Source: Streptomyces sp. DG2A-72 (lineage in GTDB: Bacteria; Actinomycetota; Actinomycetes; Streptomycetales; Streptomycetaceae). From it: a DNA stretch of 64,000 nt. How positions within the stretch are numbered: the stretch's first letter is position 1; each line of letters starts with the position of its first letter. The notes beneath the pieces were generated by a model. It was given only the letters and a program-made list of their open reading frames with translations, searched no databases and was not told the origin of the DNA. The stretch lies in the NCBI RefSeq assembly GCF_030499575.1, contig NZ_JASTLC010000001.1, forward strand, positions 7,340,001 through 7,404,000. Direction: 5' to 3'. Of this stretch, positions 54,385 through 63,835 are shown piece by piece. The translations under genes were made by a program, and so were the position numbers.

Positions 54385-56046
54385 CTAGCCGACATTGACC
54401 GCGCTCCAGGCGGCGGCCACCGCCTTGTACTCGGCGCTGCCGGATCCGTACAGGTCGGAAGCGGCGCTCAGGGTCGCCGTGCGGGCGCCCGCGTACTTGG
54501 TCGTCGAGGTCATGTACTCGGTCAGCGCCTTGTACCAGATCTGGACGGCCTTGTCCCGGCCGATGCCGGTGACCGTGGAGCCGTTGGAGGTCGGGGAGTC
54601 GTAGCTCACACCGTTGATCGTCTTCGCTCCGCTGCCCTCGCTCAGCAGGTAGAAGAAGTGGTTCGCGGGGCCCGAGGAGTAGTGGACGTCCAGGCCGCCC
54701 AGCGAGGACGACCAGCTGTCGGCCGAGTTGCCGTCCTTGCTCGGCTTGTCCATGTGGCGCAGCGGGGAGCCGTCGCCGTTGATGTCGATCTTCTCGCCGA
54801 TGAGGTAGTCGCCGACGTCGGAGGAGTTGGCGGCGTAGAACTCCACCGCCGTGCCGAAGATGTCGGACGTGGCCTCGTTCAGGCCGCCGGACTCGCCGCT
54901 GTAGTTCAGGCCGGCGGTGTTGGAGGTGACGCCGTGGGTCATCTCGTGGCCGGCCACGTCCAGCGAGGTGAGTGGCTTGACGTTGCCCTCGCCGTCGCCG
55001 TACGTCATGCAGAAGCAGCTGTCCGACCAGAAGGCGTTGACGTACGCGTTGCCGTAGTGGACGCGCGAGTAGGCGGCCTTGCCGTCGTTCTTGATGCCGC
55101 TGCGGCCGAACGTGCTCTTGTAGAAGTCCCAGGTCTCCTGCGCGCCGTAGGCAGCGTCGACGGCGGCCGTCTGGTCGCTGGACGCGCTGCCGAAGGTGCC
55201 GGTGCCCCAGGTGTCGTCGGCGTCGGTGAACAGCGTGCCGGTGCCGGAGGTGCCGCGGGCCAGGTTGTACGTCTTGTGGCTGCCGCGCGAGGTGTCGTTC
55301 ATCTGGTACGTCGAACCCGACAGGGCCGTGCCGAGGGTGACCGTGCCCGAGTAGCCGCTCTTGCCGGTGCCGGTCTCGATGCCCTGGTACTCGTACAGCT
55401 TCTCGCCGGTGGCCGCGTCCGTGATGACGTGCAGCTCGTTCGGGGTGCCGTCCTCCTGGAGGCCGCCGACGACCGTCTCGTAGGCGAGGGTCGGCTTGCC
55501 GTCCGCCGCCCAGACGACCTTGCGGGGCGCGTTCTTCGCCTCCGACTTGGTGGAGCCCGCGGCCTTGGCGAGCTTCACGGCCTGCGTCTCGGCGGCCGTC
55601 TTGGTGATCTCGGGGGACAGGTCGGCGACCTTGATGGCCGCCTTCGTCGCCTTGGTGATGCCCTTGGTATTGCCGGACGCCGACTCGTGGACGACCAGGT
55701 CGCCGCCGAGGACCGGCAGGCCGGCGTAGGTGCGCTCGTAGCGCGTGTGGACAGTGCCGTCGGCGTCCTTCATGACGTCTCTGACGACCAGCTTCTCCTT
55801 GGCGCCGAGGCCTGTCTCGTCGGCCGTCTCGGTCGTCGCCGCGTCCGCCTGCTTGATCAGGGCGGTGCGGTCGGCCGGGGTGAGGGCCATCGGGACGGCG
55901 GCGACCTTGTCGGTGCCCGACGACTCGGGCTCGGCGGAGGCACCGGTGGTCAGACCGGTGGTGAGGAGGGCTCCGGCCGCGACCGCGGTGGCGATGGCCA
56001 GAGTGGTGCGCCTGTGACGCGCGTAGTGGGGGGTCTGGCGGGGCAC
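54385..56046 (-). CDS. Secreted M4 (thermolysin-family) metalloprotease
   Basis: A 553-aa secreted zinc protease from GTG 56046. Signal peptide about 1-38 (TTLAIATAVAAGALLTTGLT TGASA). FTP propeptide (TVHTRYERTYAGLPVLGGDL, about 96-115) and PepSY-like segment (ELHVITDAATGEKLYEYQGI) keep it inactive. Catalytic domain: zinc-binding HEMTH in DVAGHEMTHGVTSNTAGLNY (about 347-366), third ligand Glu in SGGLNEATSDIFGTAVEFYA, and catalytic His region DVHYSSGPANHFFYLLSEGS. Ends at a normal C-terminus without extra modules. Paralogue of the next gene, about 65-70% similar by eye in the catalytic part. Confidence 0.94.
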   Translation of the reverse strand: MPRQTPHYARHRRTTLAIATAVAAGALLTTGLTTGASAEPESSGTDKVAAVPMALTPADRTALIKQADAATTETADETGLGAKEKLVVRDVMKDADGTVHTRYERTYAGLPVLGGDLVVHESASGNTKGITKATKAAIKVADLSPEITKTAAETQAVKLAKAAGSTKSEAKNAPRKVVWAADGKPTLAYETVVGGLQEDGTPNELHVITDAATGEKLYEYQGIETGTGKSGYSGTVTLGTALSGSTYQMNDTSRGSHKTYNLARGTSGTGTLFTDADDTWGTGTFGSASSDQTAAVDAAYGAQETWDFYKSTFGRSGIKNDGKAAYSRVHYGNAYVNAFWSDSCFCMTYGDGEGNVKPLTSLDVAGHEMTHGVTSNTAGLNYSGESGGLNEATSDIFGTAVEFYAANSSDVGDYLIGEKIDINGDGSPLRHMDKPSKDGNSADSWSSSLGGLDVHYSSGPANHFFYLLSEGSGAKTINGVSYDSPTSNGSTVTGIGRDKAVQIWYKALTEYMTSTTKYAGARTATLSAASDLYGSGSAEYKAVAAAWSAVNVG

Positions 56047-56190
56047 ACAAGCTCCTTATGTGGGGGGTTGCTCGGGAAGTTGTGCGGCGGTGGGGGAAGA
56101 GTGACACCAGGGGCGCGTACATGTCAGGATCCCGAAGTGATGTTGGCTGAAAGTCGACTGTCCGGTAAACATTTCCGGAATATGAACGCG

Positions 56191-56228
56191 GGTGCCGTCC
56201 CGGGGAGTTGAACCACCGGGACGGCACC
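56191..56228 (-). terminator. Terminator of the second M4 protease gene
   Basis: GGTGCCGTCCCGG (56191-56203) pairs perfectly with CCGGGACGGCACC (56216-56228) around a 12-nt loop. Confidence 0.8.
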
Positions 56229-56262
56229 CTGACTGTGAGCGTGCGCTTTCTGTTCTACGGTC

Positions 56263-58317
56263 TTACGGGAACGTCAGTTTCCAGCTGCTGATGTGTCCGG
56301 TGTCCACGGCCGCGTTGTCCTGGACCCGCAACTGCCAGGTGCCGTTGGCGACTTCGGAGGAGGCGTTCACCGTGTACGTGGTGTTGAGGTTGTCCGTGCT
56401 CCCGCCGGTGCCGTACGCCTTCAGCGTGTAGGCCGTGCCGTCGGGGGCGACCAGCTGCACCTGGAGGTCACCGATGTAGGTGTGGACGATGTCCACGGCG
56501 ACCGCGAGGTTCGACGGCGCGTTGCCCGTCCGCCCGGACACGGTGATCGACGACGTCACCGCGGCCCCGTTGTCCGGAATCGCTACGTCCGCCGCGTTCT
56601 CGAAGGACGTACCGCCGCCCCCGCCACCACCGTCGGAGCGCGCGCCGACCGCGACGCCGGCCCACGCGTCCTGCACCGCCTTGTACTCGGCGCTCGTCGT
56701 GCCGTACAGCTCACCGGTCGCCGCGAGGGTGCCGGTGCGGGCGCCCGAGTAGTTGGTCGTGGACGTGAACTTGGTGGTCAGCGCCCGGAACCAGATCTTC
56801 TCCGCCTTGTCGCGGCCGATGCCGGTGACCGGAAGGCCGTCCGCGGTGGGCGAGTCGTAGGTGACACCGTTGATGGTCTTGGTGCCGCTGCCCTCCGACA
56901 GGAGGTAGAAGAAGTGGTTCGCGGGGCCCGACGAGTAGTGCACGTCGATCGAGCCGATGCCCGAGTACCACGCGTCCTTCGACGAGCCGTCCTTGCTCGG
57001 CTTGTCCATGTAGCGCAGCGGGGTGCCGTCGCCGCGGATGTTGATCTCCTCGCCGATGAGGTAGTCGCCGACGTCGGAGGCGTTGTTGGCGTAGAACTCG
57101 ACGGTCGAGCCGAAGATGTCGGAGGTGGCCTCGTTCAGGCCGCCGGACTCGCCGCTGTAGTTGAGTCCGGCCGTGTTCGAGGTGAGCCCGTGGGTCATCT
57201 CGTGCGCGGCCACGTCGATCGACACCAGCGGGTTGGCGTTGCCCGAGCCGTCGCCGTACGTCATGCAGAAGCAGCTGTTGGACCAGAACGCGTTGACGTA
57301 GTTGTTGCCGTAGTGGACGCGCGAGTACGCGCCTACGCCGTCACCGCGGATGCCGCTGCGCCCGTGCACGTTCTTGTAGTAGTCCCAGGTCAGCGCCGCG
57401 CCGTAGTGCGCGTCAGCGGCTGCGGACTCCAGGTTGGACGGGCTGCCGTTGCCCCAGATGTCGTCGGGGCCGGAGAAGAGGGTGCCGGTGCCGGAGGTGC
57501 CGCGGTTGAGGTTGTACGTCTTGTGGTTGCCGCGCGCGCCGTCGGTGAGGTTGTACGTCGAACCGGACTGCGTGGTGGTCAGGTTGACCGTGCCGGAGTA
57601 CACCGTGTTGCCGGTGCCGGTCTCGATCGCCTCCCACTCGTACAGCTTCTCGCCGGTGGTGGCGTCGGTGATGACGTGCAGTTCCTGCGGGGTGCCGTCG
57701 TGCTGGAAGCCGCCGACGACCGTCTCGTACGCCACGGTCGGTGTGCCGTTCGCGGCCCAGATCACCTTGCGGGGCGCCCGGTTGACGTCGGGGCTCTTGG
57801 CGTCCTCCGCCTTGGCGGCGGCCAGCGCCTGGTTCTCCGCCTTGGCGGCGGGGACGGCGGCGGTCGTGGTGGCCGGCTTGATGGCGGCGCGGGTGGCCTT
57901 GACGACGGCCTCGGTCGCGCCGGACTTCGCGGTCTCGACGACGAGGTCGCCGCCGAGGACGGGGAGGCCGTCGTACGTCCGCTCGTAGCGGGTGTGGACC
58001 GTGCCGTTGCCGTCCTTGAGGACATCGCGGACGACCAGCTTCTCCTTGGCGCCGAGGTCCAGGTCCTTGGCGGCCTCCGCCTTGCCGGCATCGGCCTCGC
58101 GGATCAGCTGCGCACGCTGGGCGGGGGTGAGCTTGACGGACTCTGCGCCCGGTATGACCTTGCCCGCAGCCGACGGTGCCTTCTCCGGGGCGGCGGTCGC
58201 GGCGCCCGACTGGACGGCCGCGGCGATCAGGGCGGCGGCGCCGACGAACACGACGGCGGCCGTTCGGGGAGTGGGTCTGTGGGGGGTGCGTCTGTCTGAG
58301 GAATTGCGTCTCAACAC
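56263..58317 (-). CDS. Secreted M4 metalloprotease with C-terminal P domain
   Basis: A 684-aa secreted zinc protease. GTG 58317 has AAGGAG 4-5 nt upstream; the frame is open to 58377 without support. Signal peptide about 1-40 (AAVVFVGAAALIAAAVQSGA). FTP propeptide TVHTRYERTYDGLPVLGGDL; catalytic HEMTH in DVAAHEMTHGLTSNTAGLNY; Glu ligand in SGGLNEATSDIFGSTVEFYA; His region DVHYSSGPANHFFYLLSEGS. After a Gly-rich linker (GGGGGG) the last 115 residues form a proprotein-convertase P domain (NAADVAIPDNGAAVTSSITV ... DTGHISSWKLTFP), which the neighbour lacks. The P domain may aid folding or substrate binding. Tandem duplicate of the gene at 54385-56046. Confidence 0.94.
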   Translation of the reverse strand: MLRRNSSDRRTPHRPTPRTAAVVFVGAAALIAAAVQSGAATAAPEKAPSAAGKVIPGAESVKLTPAQRAQLIREADAGKAEAAKDLDLGAKEKLVVRDVLKDGNGTVHTRYERTYDGLPVLGGDLVVETAKSGATEAVVKATRAAIKPATTTAAVPAAKAENQALAAAKAEDAKSPDVNRAPRKVIWAANGTPTVAYETVVGGFQHDGTPQELHVITDATTGEKLYEWEAIETGTGNTVYSGTVNLTTTQSGSTYNLTDGARGNHKTYNLNRGTSGTGTLFSGPDDIWGNGSPSNLESAAADAHYGAALTWDYYKNVHGRSGIRGDGVGAYSRVHYGNNYVNAFWSNSCFCMTYGDGSGNANPLVSIDVAAHEMTHGLTSNTAGLNYSGESGGLNEATSDIFGSTVEFYANNASDVGDYLIGEEINIRGDGTPLRYMDKPSKDGSSKDAWYSGIGSIDVHYSSGPANHFFYLLSEGSGTKTINGVTYDSPTADGLPVTGIGRDKAEKIWFRALTTKFTSTTNYSGARTGTLAATGELYGTTSAEYKAVQDAWAGVAVGARSDGGGGGGGTSFENAADVAIPDNGAAVTSSITVSGRTGNAPSNLAVAVDIVHTYIGDLQVQLVAPDGTAYTLKAYGTGGSTDNLNTTYTVNASSEVANGTWQLRVQDNAAVDTGHISSWKLTFP

Positions 58318-58512
58318 GGACTCCTTCTGGCAGGGGTGGGGCATTGCGCGGAACCACGTGCGGGAGCCGGTCGCCACAGCTGTGAGGTTGCTGTGACGTG
58401 GTGGTGGGAAGAGTGGCAGGTGAACGGCGGGTGTGTCAGGGGCGCGTCAAGAGATTGACTGGAAATCATCCGTTGTCCGGGAATTGCTGTTCGCTATACG
58501 GACGTGGTGCGG

Positions 58513-60276
58513 CTACGTCGTCCCGCGGTCCCCGTGCCACGTCCGCCACAGCCGCGCATACGCCCCGTCCGCCGTCACCAGCTCCTCGTGCGTGCCGAGT
58601 TCGGTGAGCCGGCCGTCCTCCATCACGGCCACCCGGTCGGCGTCGTGGGCCGTATGCAGACGGTGGGCGATGGCGATGACCGTGCGGCCCTCGAGTACGG
58701 CGGCCAGTGCGCGCTCGGTGTGGCGGGCGGTCGTCGGATCGAGCAGGGCCGTGGCCTCGTCGAGGATCAGGGTGTGCGGATCGGCCAGCACGACCCGGGC
58801 GAGGGCGAGTTGCTGGGCCTGCGGGCCGTCCGTACGGCAACCTCCGTCGCCGAGCGGGGTGTCCATGCCCTCGGGCAGGTCCCGCACCCAGGTGTCCGCG
58901 CCGACCGCGGTGAGCGCGGCCCACAACTCCTCGTCCGTGGCCGTCGGTTCGGCGATGCGGAGATTGTCGCGGACCGTGCCCAGGAACACATGGTGCTCCT
59001 GGGTGACCAGGACGACCTGGCGGCGGAGCTCCTCCGGGCCGAGGGCGACTACGGGTACTCCGCCCACGGTCACGGTGCCCGCGCTGGGTGCGTCGACGCC
59101 CGCCAGGAGTCTGCTGAGCGTCGTCTTGCCGGCGCCGGACGGGCCGACCACGGCCAGTCGCTCACCGGGACGGACGGTCAGGTCGACGCCGCCGAGCACC
59201 TCTCCGCCGCGGTCGTAGGAGTAGCGCACGCCGGTCACGTCGATCCGGTCGTCCACCGGGACGGGAGAGCCGGCGTCCTTCGTCCGCGGGGCCCGGGCCA
59301 GGCCCTCCACGCGGGCGAACGAGGCGCCGCTGCTCTGCAGTTGCTCGACCCGCATCAGGATCTCGTCCAGCGGATTGCTGAGCTGCTGCAGATACAGCGC
59401 CGCGGCGACCACCGCGCCCAGGCTCATCGCGCCCCGCTCGTGCAGCACCCCGCCGACCAGCAGCACCGCCGCCACGGGGACGAAGTACGACACCTCCACC
59501 GACGGGAAGAACACGGTGCGCAGGAACAGCGTGTGGAACCGGGCGCGACGGGACGTCTCCAGCGCCTCCCGGCTCGCCGTCACCCGCCGTCGCTCCAGCC
59601 GTAGCGCCTCCACTGTGCGGGCGCCGGACGCGGTTGCCGCGAGGATCTCCGCGACCTCCGAGTTGGCCGCGCCCTCGGCGAGATAGCCGTCGCGCGCCCG
59701 GCGCAGATACCAGCGCAGCGCGAACCGGATGCCGGTCAGGCCGACCAGCCCGCAGACGCCGAGCAGCGGGTCCAGTACGAACACCGCGCCCATCAGGAAC
59801 AGCGCCTGCACGGAGCTGATGAGCAGTTCCGGCCCGGCGTCCCGCAGGGTGGTGCCGACGGTGGTGACGTCGGCCGTGCCGCGCGCCGTCAGATCACCGG
59901 TCCCGGCCCGCTCCACGACGGACGCGGGCAGCGCCAGCGTCCGGTCCACGAACTCCTCGCGCACCCGCGCCAGCGTCCGCTCCCCGAACCGGTGCCCGAC
60001 GTACCGTGCCCAGCGCGCCAGTACCAGCTGCACGAGCGCACACACCACGATGGCCGACGCCAGCCGGTCCACGGCCGACACACCGGCCCCGTCCCGCACC
60101 TCGTCGATGATCCGCCCGACCAGCCACGGTCCGGCCAACCCGGCAATGGCGGCAAGGGAGTTGAGGGCCAGTACGGCGGCGAAGGCCCGCGCGTCAGCCC
60201 GTACGAGCCGTCCCATGGCCCGCCGGACGTCGGCGCGTTCGGCGACGGGAAGGTGTCCGGAAGAACCAGCGGTCAC
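58513..60276 (-). CDS. ABC exporter half-transporter with degenerate signature motif
   Basis: A 587-aa protein: six-helix ABC membrane domain (about 25-320) and nucleotide-binding domain (about 345-587). Walker A is intact, AVVGPSGAGKTTLSRLLAG; Walker B LILDEATALLD with catalytic Glu; switch His in AIAHRLHTAHDADR. The signature loop, normally LSGGQ, reads CRTDGPQAQQLALARV, so it is degenerate. ATG 60276 overlaps the stop of the preceding half-transporter by 4 bp. Together they should make a heterodimer with one working ATP site. Last gene of the exporter operon. Substrate unknown (drugs, lipids or peptides are usual). Confidence 0.9.
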   Translation of the reverse strand: MTAGSSGHLPVAERADVRRAMGRLVRADARAFAAVLALNSLAAIAGLAGPWLVGRIIDEVRDGAGVSAVDRLASAIVVCALVQLVLARWARYVGHRFGERTLARVREEFVDRTLALPASVVERAGTGDLTARGTADVTTVGTTLRDAGPELLISSVQALFLMGAVFVLDPLLGVCGLVGLTGIRFALRWYLRRARDGYLAEGAANSEVAEILAATASGARTVEALRLERRRVTASREALETSRRARFHTLFLRTVFFPSVEVSYFVPVAAVLLVGGVLHERGAMSLGAVVAAALYLQQLSNPLDEILMRVEQLQSSGASFARVEGLARAPRTKDAGSPVPVDDRIDVTGVRYSYDRGGEVLGGVDLTVRPGERLAVVGPSGAGKTTLSRLLAGVDAPSAGTVTVGGVPVVALGPEELRRQVVLVTQEHHVFLGTVRDNLRIAEPTATDEELWAALTAVGADTWVRDLPEGMDTPLGDGGCRTDGPQAQQLALARVVLADPHTLILDEATALLDPTTARHTERALAAVLEGRTVIAIAHRLHTAHDADRVAVMEDGRLTELGTHEELVTADGAYARLWRTWHGDRGTT

Positions 60277-61985
60277 CGTACGGCCTCCTCGGCGGTGGTC
60301 TCGTCCTCGTCCCGGGCCACCAGCGCCCGGTAACCCGGCACCCCGTCCAGCAGTTCCCGGTGGCCGCCGACCGCCGCGACCTTCCCGTCGACCAGATAGC
60401 AGACGGTGTCCGCCCGGTCGAGGACGAGCGGCGACGTGGTCGTGACGACCGTCGTACGGCCGCTCCGCCCGGCGTGCAGCCGCTGCGCGACCCGTGCCTC
60501 GGTGTGGGCGTCCAGCGCGGACGTCGGCTCGATCGCCAGCAGTACCTCGGGGTCGGCCAGCAGTGCCCGGACCAGCCGGACGCGCTGCCGCTGTCCGCCG
60601 GAGAGGTCGCGGCCCCGCGCCTCGATCGGGGTGTCGAGCCCGTCCGGCAGGCCCCGCACGATGTCCTCGGCGACAGCCGTGCGCACGGCCCGCTCGATCA
60701 CCTTCGCGTCCCCGCCCCCGACCAGCTCCCGCAGCGTCCCCGCGAACAGGTCCGCCTCGTGGTCGGCGACCAGGATCCGCTGCCGCACCTGCGCCAGCAC
60801 GATCTCGTCGAGGCGTACGCCGCCCCAGGTCGCCGCCGACGGGACGTACCGGCCGAGCCGGTCCACCACGGCCTCGGCGTCGGCGGGCCGGGCGCCTGCC
60901 AGCGCGGTCAGCCGCCCCGGCAGCACCCGCACCCCGGACTCGGGATCGTGCAGCACCGACGGGTCGGCCGGGGCGTCGAGGGTGCCGGTGTCAGCCATCG
61001 GCTCCAGCCGCAGGAACCGTACGACGCGCCGCGCCGCCACCACACCGCGGCTCACCTGGTACCCCCACTCCACGAAGAACGCCACCGGCCGCACCAACAC
61101 CGCGACATAGCCGTACACCGACACCAACTCGCCCACGGAGATAGTCCCTTGGGCGGCCAGCCGCGCCGCCAGCCAGGTCACCACGGCGAGGAACAGCGTC
61201 GGCAGCCCCACCCCGAGCGCCTGCACCCAGCTGGTCACCGCCCCGACCCGGTAGCCCTGCGCCCGCAGCCGCTGCGAGTCCCGCTGGAACGCGTCGGCGA
61301 ACAGCCCCTTGCCGCCCAGGCCGTTGAGAACGCGCAGACCGCCCGCGAGGTCGGCGATCCGGGCGGTCAGCACGCTCTGCCGCTCCCGGTACTCCGTCTC
61401 CGCGCGCTGCAGCCGTCGCAGCAGCGGCCCGACGAGCAGACCGATCGTCGGCATGCCCAGCAGCACCACCACGGCGATCGGCACCGACACCGACAGCAAC
61501 AGTCCCGCGACCACCAGATAGGCGACCAGCGCACCGAACCCGGGCCCGATCACGGTCAGCGAGTTGCTGATCGTGTTGACGTCGCCCACGCCGATCGTCA
61601 TGACCTCCCCGGCCCCGACCCGGCGAGGCAGCGCGGCCCCCAGCCGGACCGCCTGCCCGACCAGAACCTTGACCGTGCGGAAGTTGGCGTCCATCCGCAG
61701 CCGGGTCATCGTGCGGTGCCGCATGATGCTCAGCCAGGCGTTGAACGCTCCCACCCCGACCAGCGCCGCCGTCCACCAGGCCAGCGCTCCGTAGTCACCC
61801 GGCTCCAGCCCTTCGTCGACGGCCCGGGACAGCAGATACGGCGACGCCGCCAGCAGCACCATCCACACGCTGGAGATCAGTGCCCCGGCGGCGGACCGCA
61901 CCGGCTGCTGCCTGACCAGCCACCACAAGTACCGTCCGCCGCCCCGGCAGTCGGGCGTGCCGGGATCCTCGTACGCGTCGATCAT
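60273..61985 (-). CDS. ABC exporter half-transporter lacking Walker A
   Basis: A 570-aa protein with an ABC membrane domain (about 25-320: SAAGALISSVWMVLLAASPY, LSVSVPIAVVVLLGMPTIGL) and a nucleotide-binding domain (about 345-570). The position of Walker A reads LTALAGARPADAEAVVDRLG, without GxxGxGKS/T, so it cannot bind ATP normally. The signature DLSGGQRQRVRLVRALLADP is intact. Walker B is altered to VLLAIEPTSALD. The switch region VVTTTSPLVLDRADTVCYLV lacks His. This is the mirror image of the defects in its partner (58513-60276). Start ATG 61985; 22 bp after the previous ABC gene. Confidence 0.9.
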   Translation of the reverse strand: MIDAYEDPGTPDCRGGGRYLWWLVRQQPVRSAAGALISSVWMVLLAASPYLLSRAVDEGLEPGDYGALAWWTAALVGVGAFNAWLSIMRHRTMTRLRMDANFRTVKVLVGQAVRLGAALPRRVGAGEVMTIGVGDVNTISNSLTVIGPGFGALVAYLVVAGLLLSVSVPIAVVVLLGMPTIGLLVGPLLRRLQRAETEYRERQSVLTARIADLAGGLRVLNGLGGKGLFADAFQRDSQRLRAQGYRVGAVTSWVQALGVGLPTLFLAVVTWLAARLAAQGTISVGELVSVYGYVAVLVRPVAFFVEWGYQVSRGVVAARRVVRFLRLEPMADTGTLDAPADPSVLHDPESGVRVLPGRLTALAGARPADAEAVVDRLGRYVPSAATWGGVRLDEIVLAQVRQRILVADHEADLFAGTLRELVGGGDAKVIERAVRTAVAEDIVRGLPDGLDTPIEARGRDLSGGQRQRVRLVRALLADPEVLLAIEPTSALDAHTEARVAQRLHAGRSGRTTVVTTTSPLVLDRADTVCYLVDGKVAAVGGHRELLDGVPGYRALVARDEDETTAEEAVR

Positions 61986-62007
61986 TCGCTCATCCTCTGC
62001 CGGTGCA

Positions 62008-63835
62008 TCAAGCCAGGCTGTCCCGCCAGGCCTGGTGCAGATCCGCGAACCGGCCCGTCCCCGCGATGAGTTCGCCGGGGCTGCCGTCCTCGACGATCCG
62101 GCCGTGCTCCATCACCAGCACCCGGTCGGCGATCTCGACGGTGGACAGCCGGTGGGCGATGACGACCGCCGTACGGCCGTGCAGGACCGTCGACATGGCG
62201 CGCTGCACGGCCCGTTCGCCCGGTACGTCCAGCGAGCTGGTCGCCTCGTCGAGGATCAGTACGGCCGGGTCGGCGAGCAACGCGCGGGCGAAGGCGACGA
62301 GTTGGCGCTGTCCGGCGGAGATACGGCCGCCGCGTTTGCGTACGTCGGTGTCGTAGCCGTCGGGCAGCGCGGCGATGAACTCGTGCGCGCCGATCGCCTT
62401 CGCGGCCCGCTCGATCTCCTCGCGCGTGGCGTCGGGACGGCCGATCGCGATGTTCTCGGCGACCGTGCCGGAGAACAGGAACGCCTCCTGCGTCACCATG
62501 ACCACCCCGCGCCGCAGTTCGGGCACGTCGAGGTCGCGCAGATCGACGCCGTCGAGCAGGACCCGCCCGGCGGAGGGGTCGTAGAACCGGGCGAGCAGCT
62601 TCGCCAGCGTCGACTTGCCCGCGCCGGTCGAGCCGACCACGGCGACCGTCTGCCCGGCGGGGATGGTGAGGTCGAAGCGGGGGAGGACCTCGCCGCCGGT
62701 GCGGTACGGGGTGCTCGGTCTCAAGTGCTGGAAGCCGCTGGGGAGTCGACGGCTCGGGCACGGACGGCGTCTGGGCGAGCAGCCCGGCGATCTTCTCCAG
62801 CGAGGCGGCGGCCGACTGGTACGAGTTGAGGAACATGCCGAGCCGGTCGATCGGGTCGTACAGCCGCCGCAGATAGAGCACGGCGGCGGCGAGCACGCCG
62901 AGGGCCAGAGTGCCGCCCGCCACCCGGTACGCACCCCACAGCACGATGCCCGCGACCGCGGTGTTCGCGACCAGCCGGGACCCGACGACATAGCGGGCCA
63001 TCTCCAGCAGCGCGTCGCCGTTGGTGCGCTCGTGCCGCGCGTTCAGGACGCCGAAGTCACGGTCGTTGACGGCCTCACGGCGGAACGCGCGCACCGGGCG
63101 GATGCCGTTCATCGTCTCCACGAACTTCACGATGACGGCCGCGATCGCGGTGGAGCGGATCCGGTACACCCGTCCCGCGCGCCGCTGATAGACCCGTACG
63201 AGCAGATACAGCGGCACGAACGACGCCACGGCGACCGCGCCCAGGCCCAGATCCAGCCAGAGCAGCATCACCGAGATGTAGACGAAGGACAGCACGACGG
63301 TCACCAGCTCCTGAAGCCCCTCGTTGAGGAGCTCACGCAGCGACTCGACGTCCGTCGTGGAACGGGAGATGAGCCGGCCCGAGGTGTACCGCTCGTGGAA
63401 GTCGATGCTCAGCGCCTGCGCATGCCGGAAGATGCGGCCGCGCAGGTCGAGCAGCACGTCCTGGTTGACGCGGGCGGCGGCGATGATGAACCAGTACTGC
63501 AGCCCGCCGGACGCCAGCGAGCACAGCAGACAGCCGGCGCCCACGGCGATCAGCGGCCCGTAGTCGTCGGCGCGGATCGCCGGTACGGCACTGTCGATGG
63601 CGTACGCCACCAGCAGCGGGCCCGCCTGCACGGCCGCCTGCTGGAGCAGCAGCAGGAACGTCGTGAGGGCGACCCTGGCCTTCATCGGGGCGAGCAGAGA
63701 ACGCAGCAGCGTGGCCGTCGCGCCCGCAGGAGTGGGCAGGACGTCCCGGTCGAAGGGGTCGCCGGGGCCCGCCTTCCGAGGGAGGTCCTGCTGGTCGTCG
63801 TCTGCCGTGGGCACGGAGGTCGAGGGCGCGGTCAC
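62008..63835 (-). pseudogene. ABC exporter half-transporter, apparent deletion/frameshift
   Basis: GTG 63835 overlaps the previous stop by 4 bp. The membrane domain and linker are intact from 63835 to about 62740 (LLRSLLAPMKARVALTTFLL ... [19 protein letters not shown]). The reading frame then leaves the family; the expected continuation [20 protein letters not shown] and Walker [21 protein letters not shown] lie in another frame from about 62720 to 62008, with signature [19 protein letters not shown] and [11 protein letters not shown]. By comparison with relatives about 10-12 residues are missing between, so a deletion of roughly 30-40 bp that is not a multiple of three is likely. Either the gene is dead, or this is an assembly artefact. 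Confidence 0.75.
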
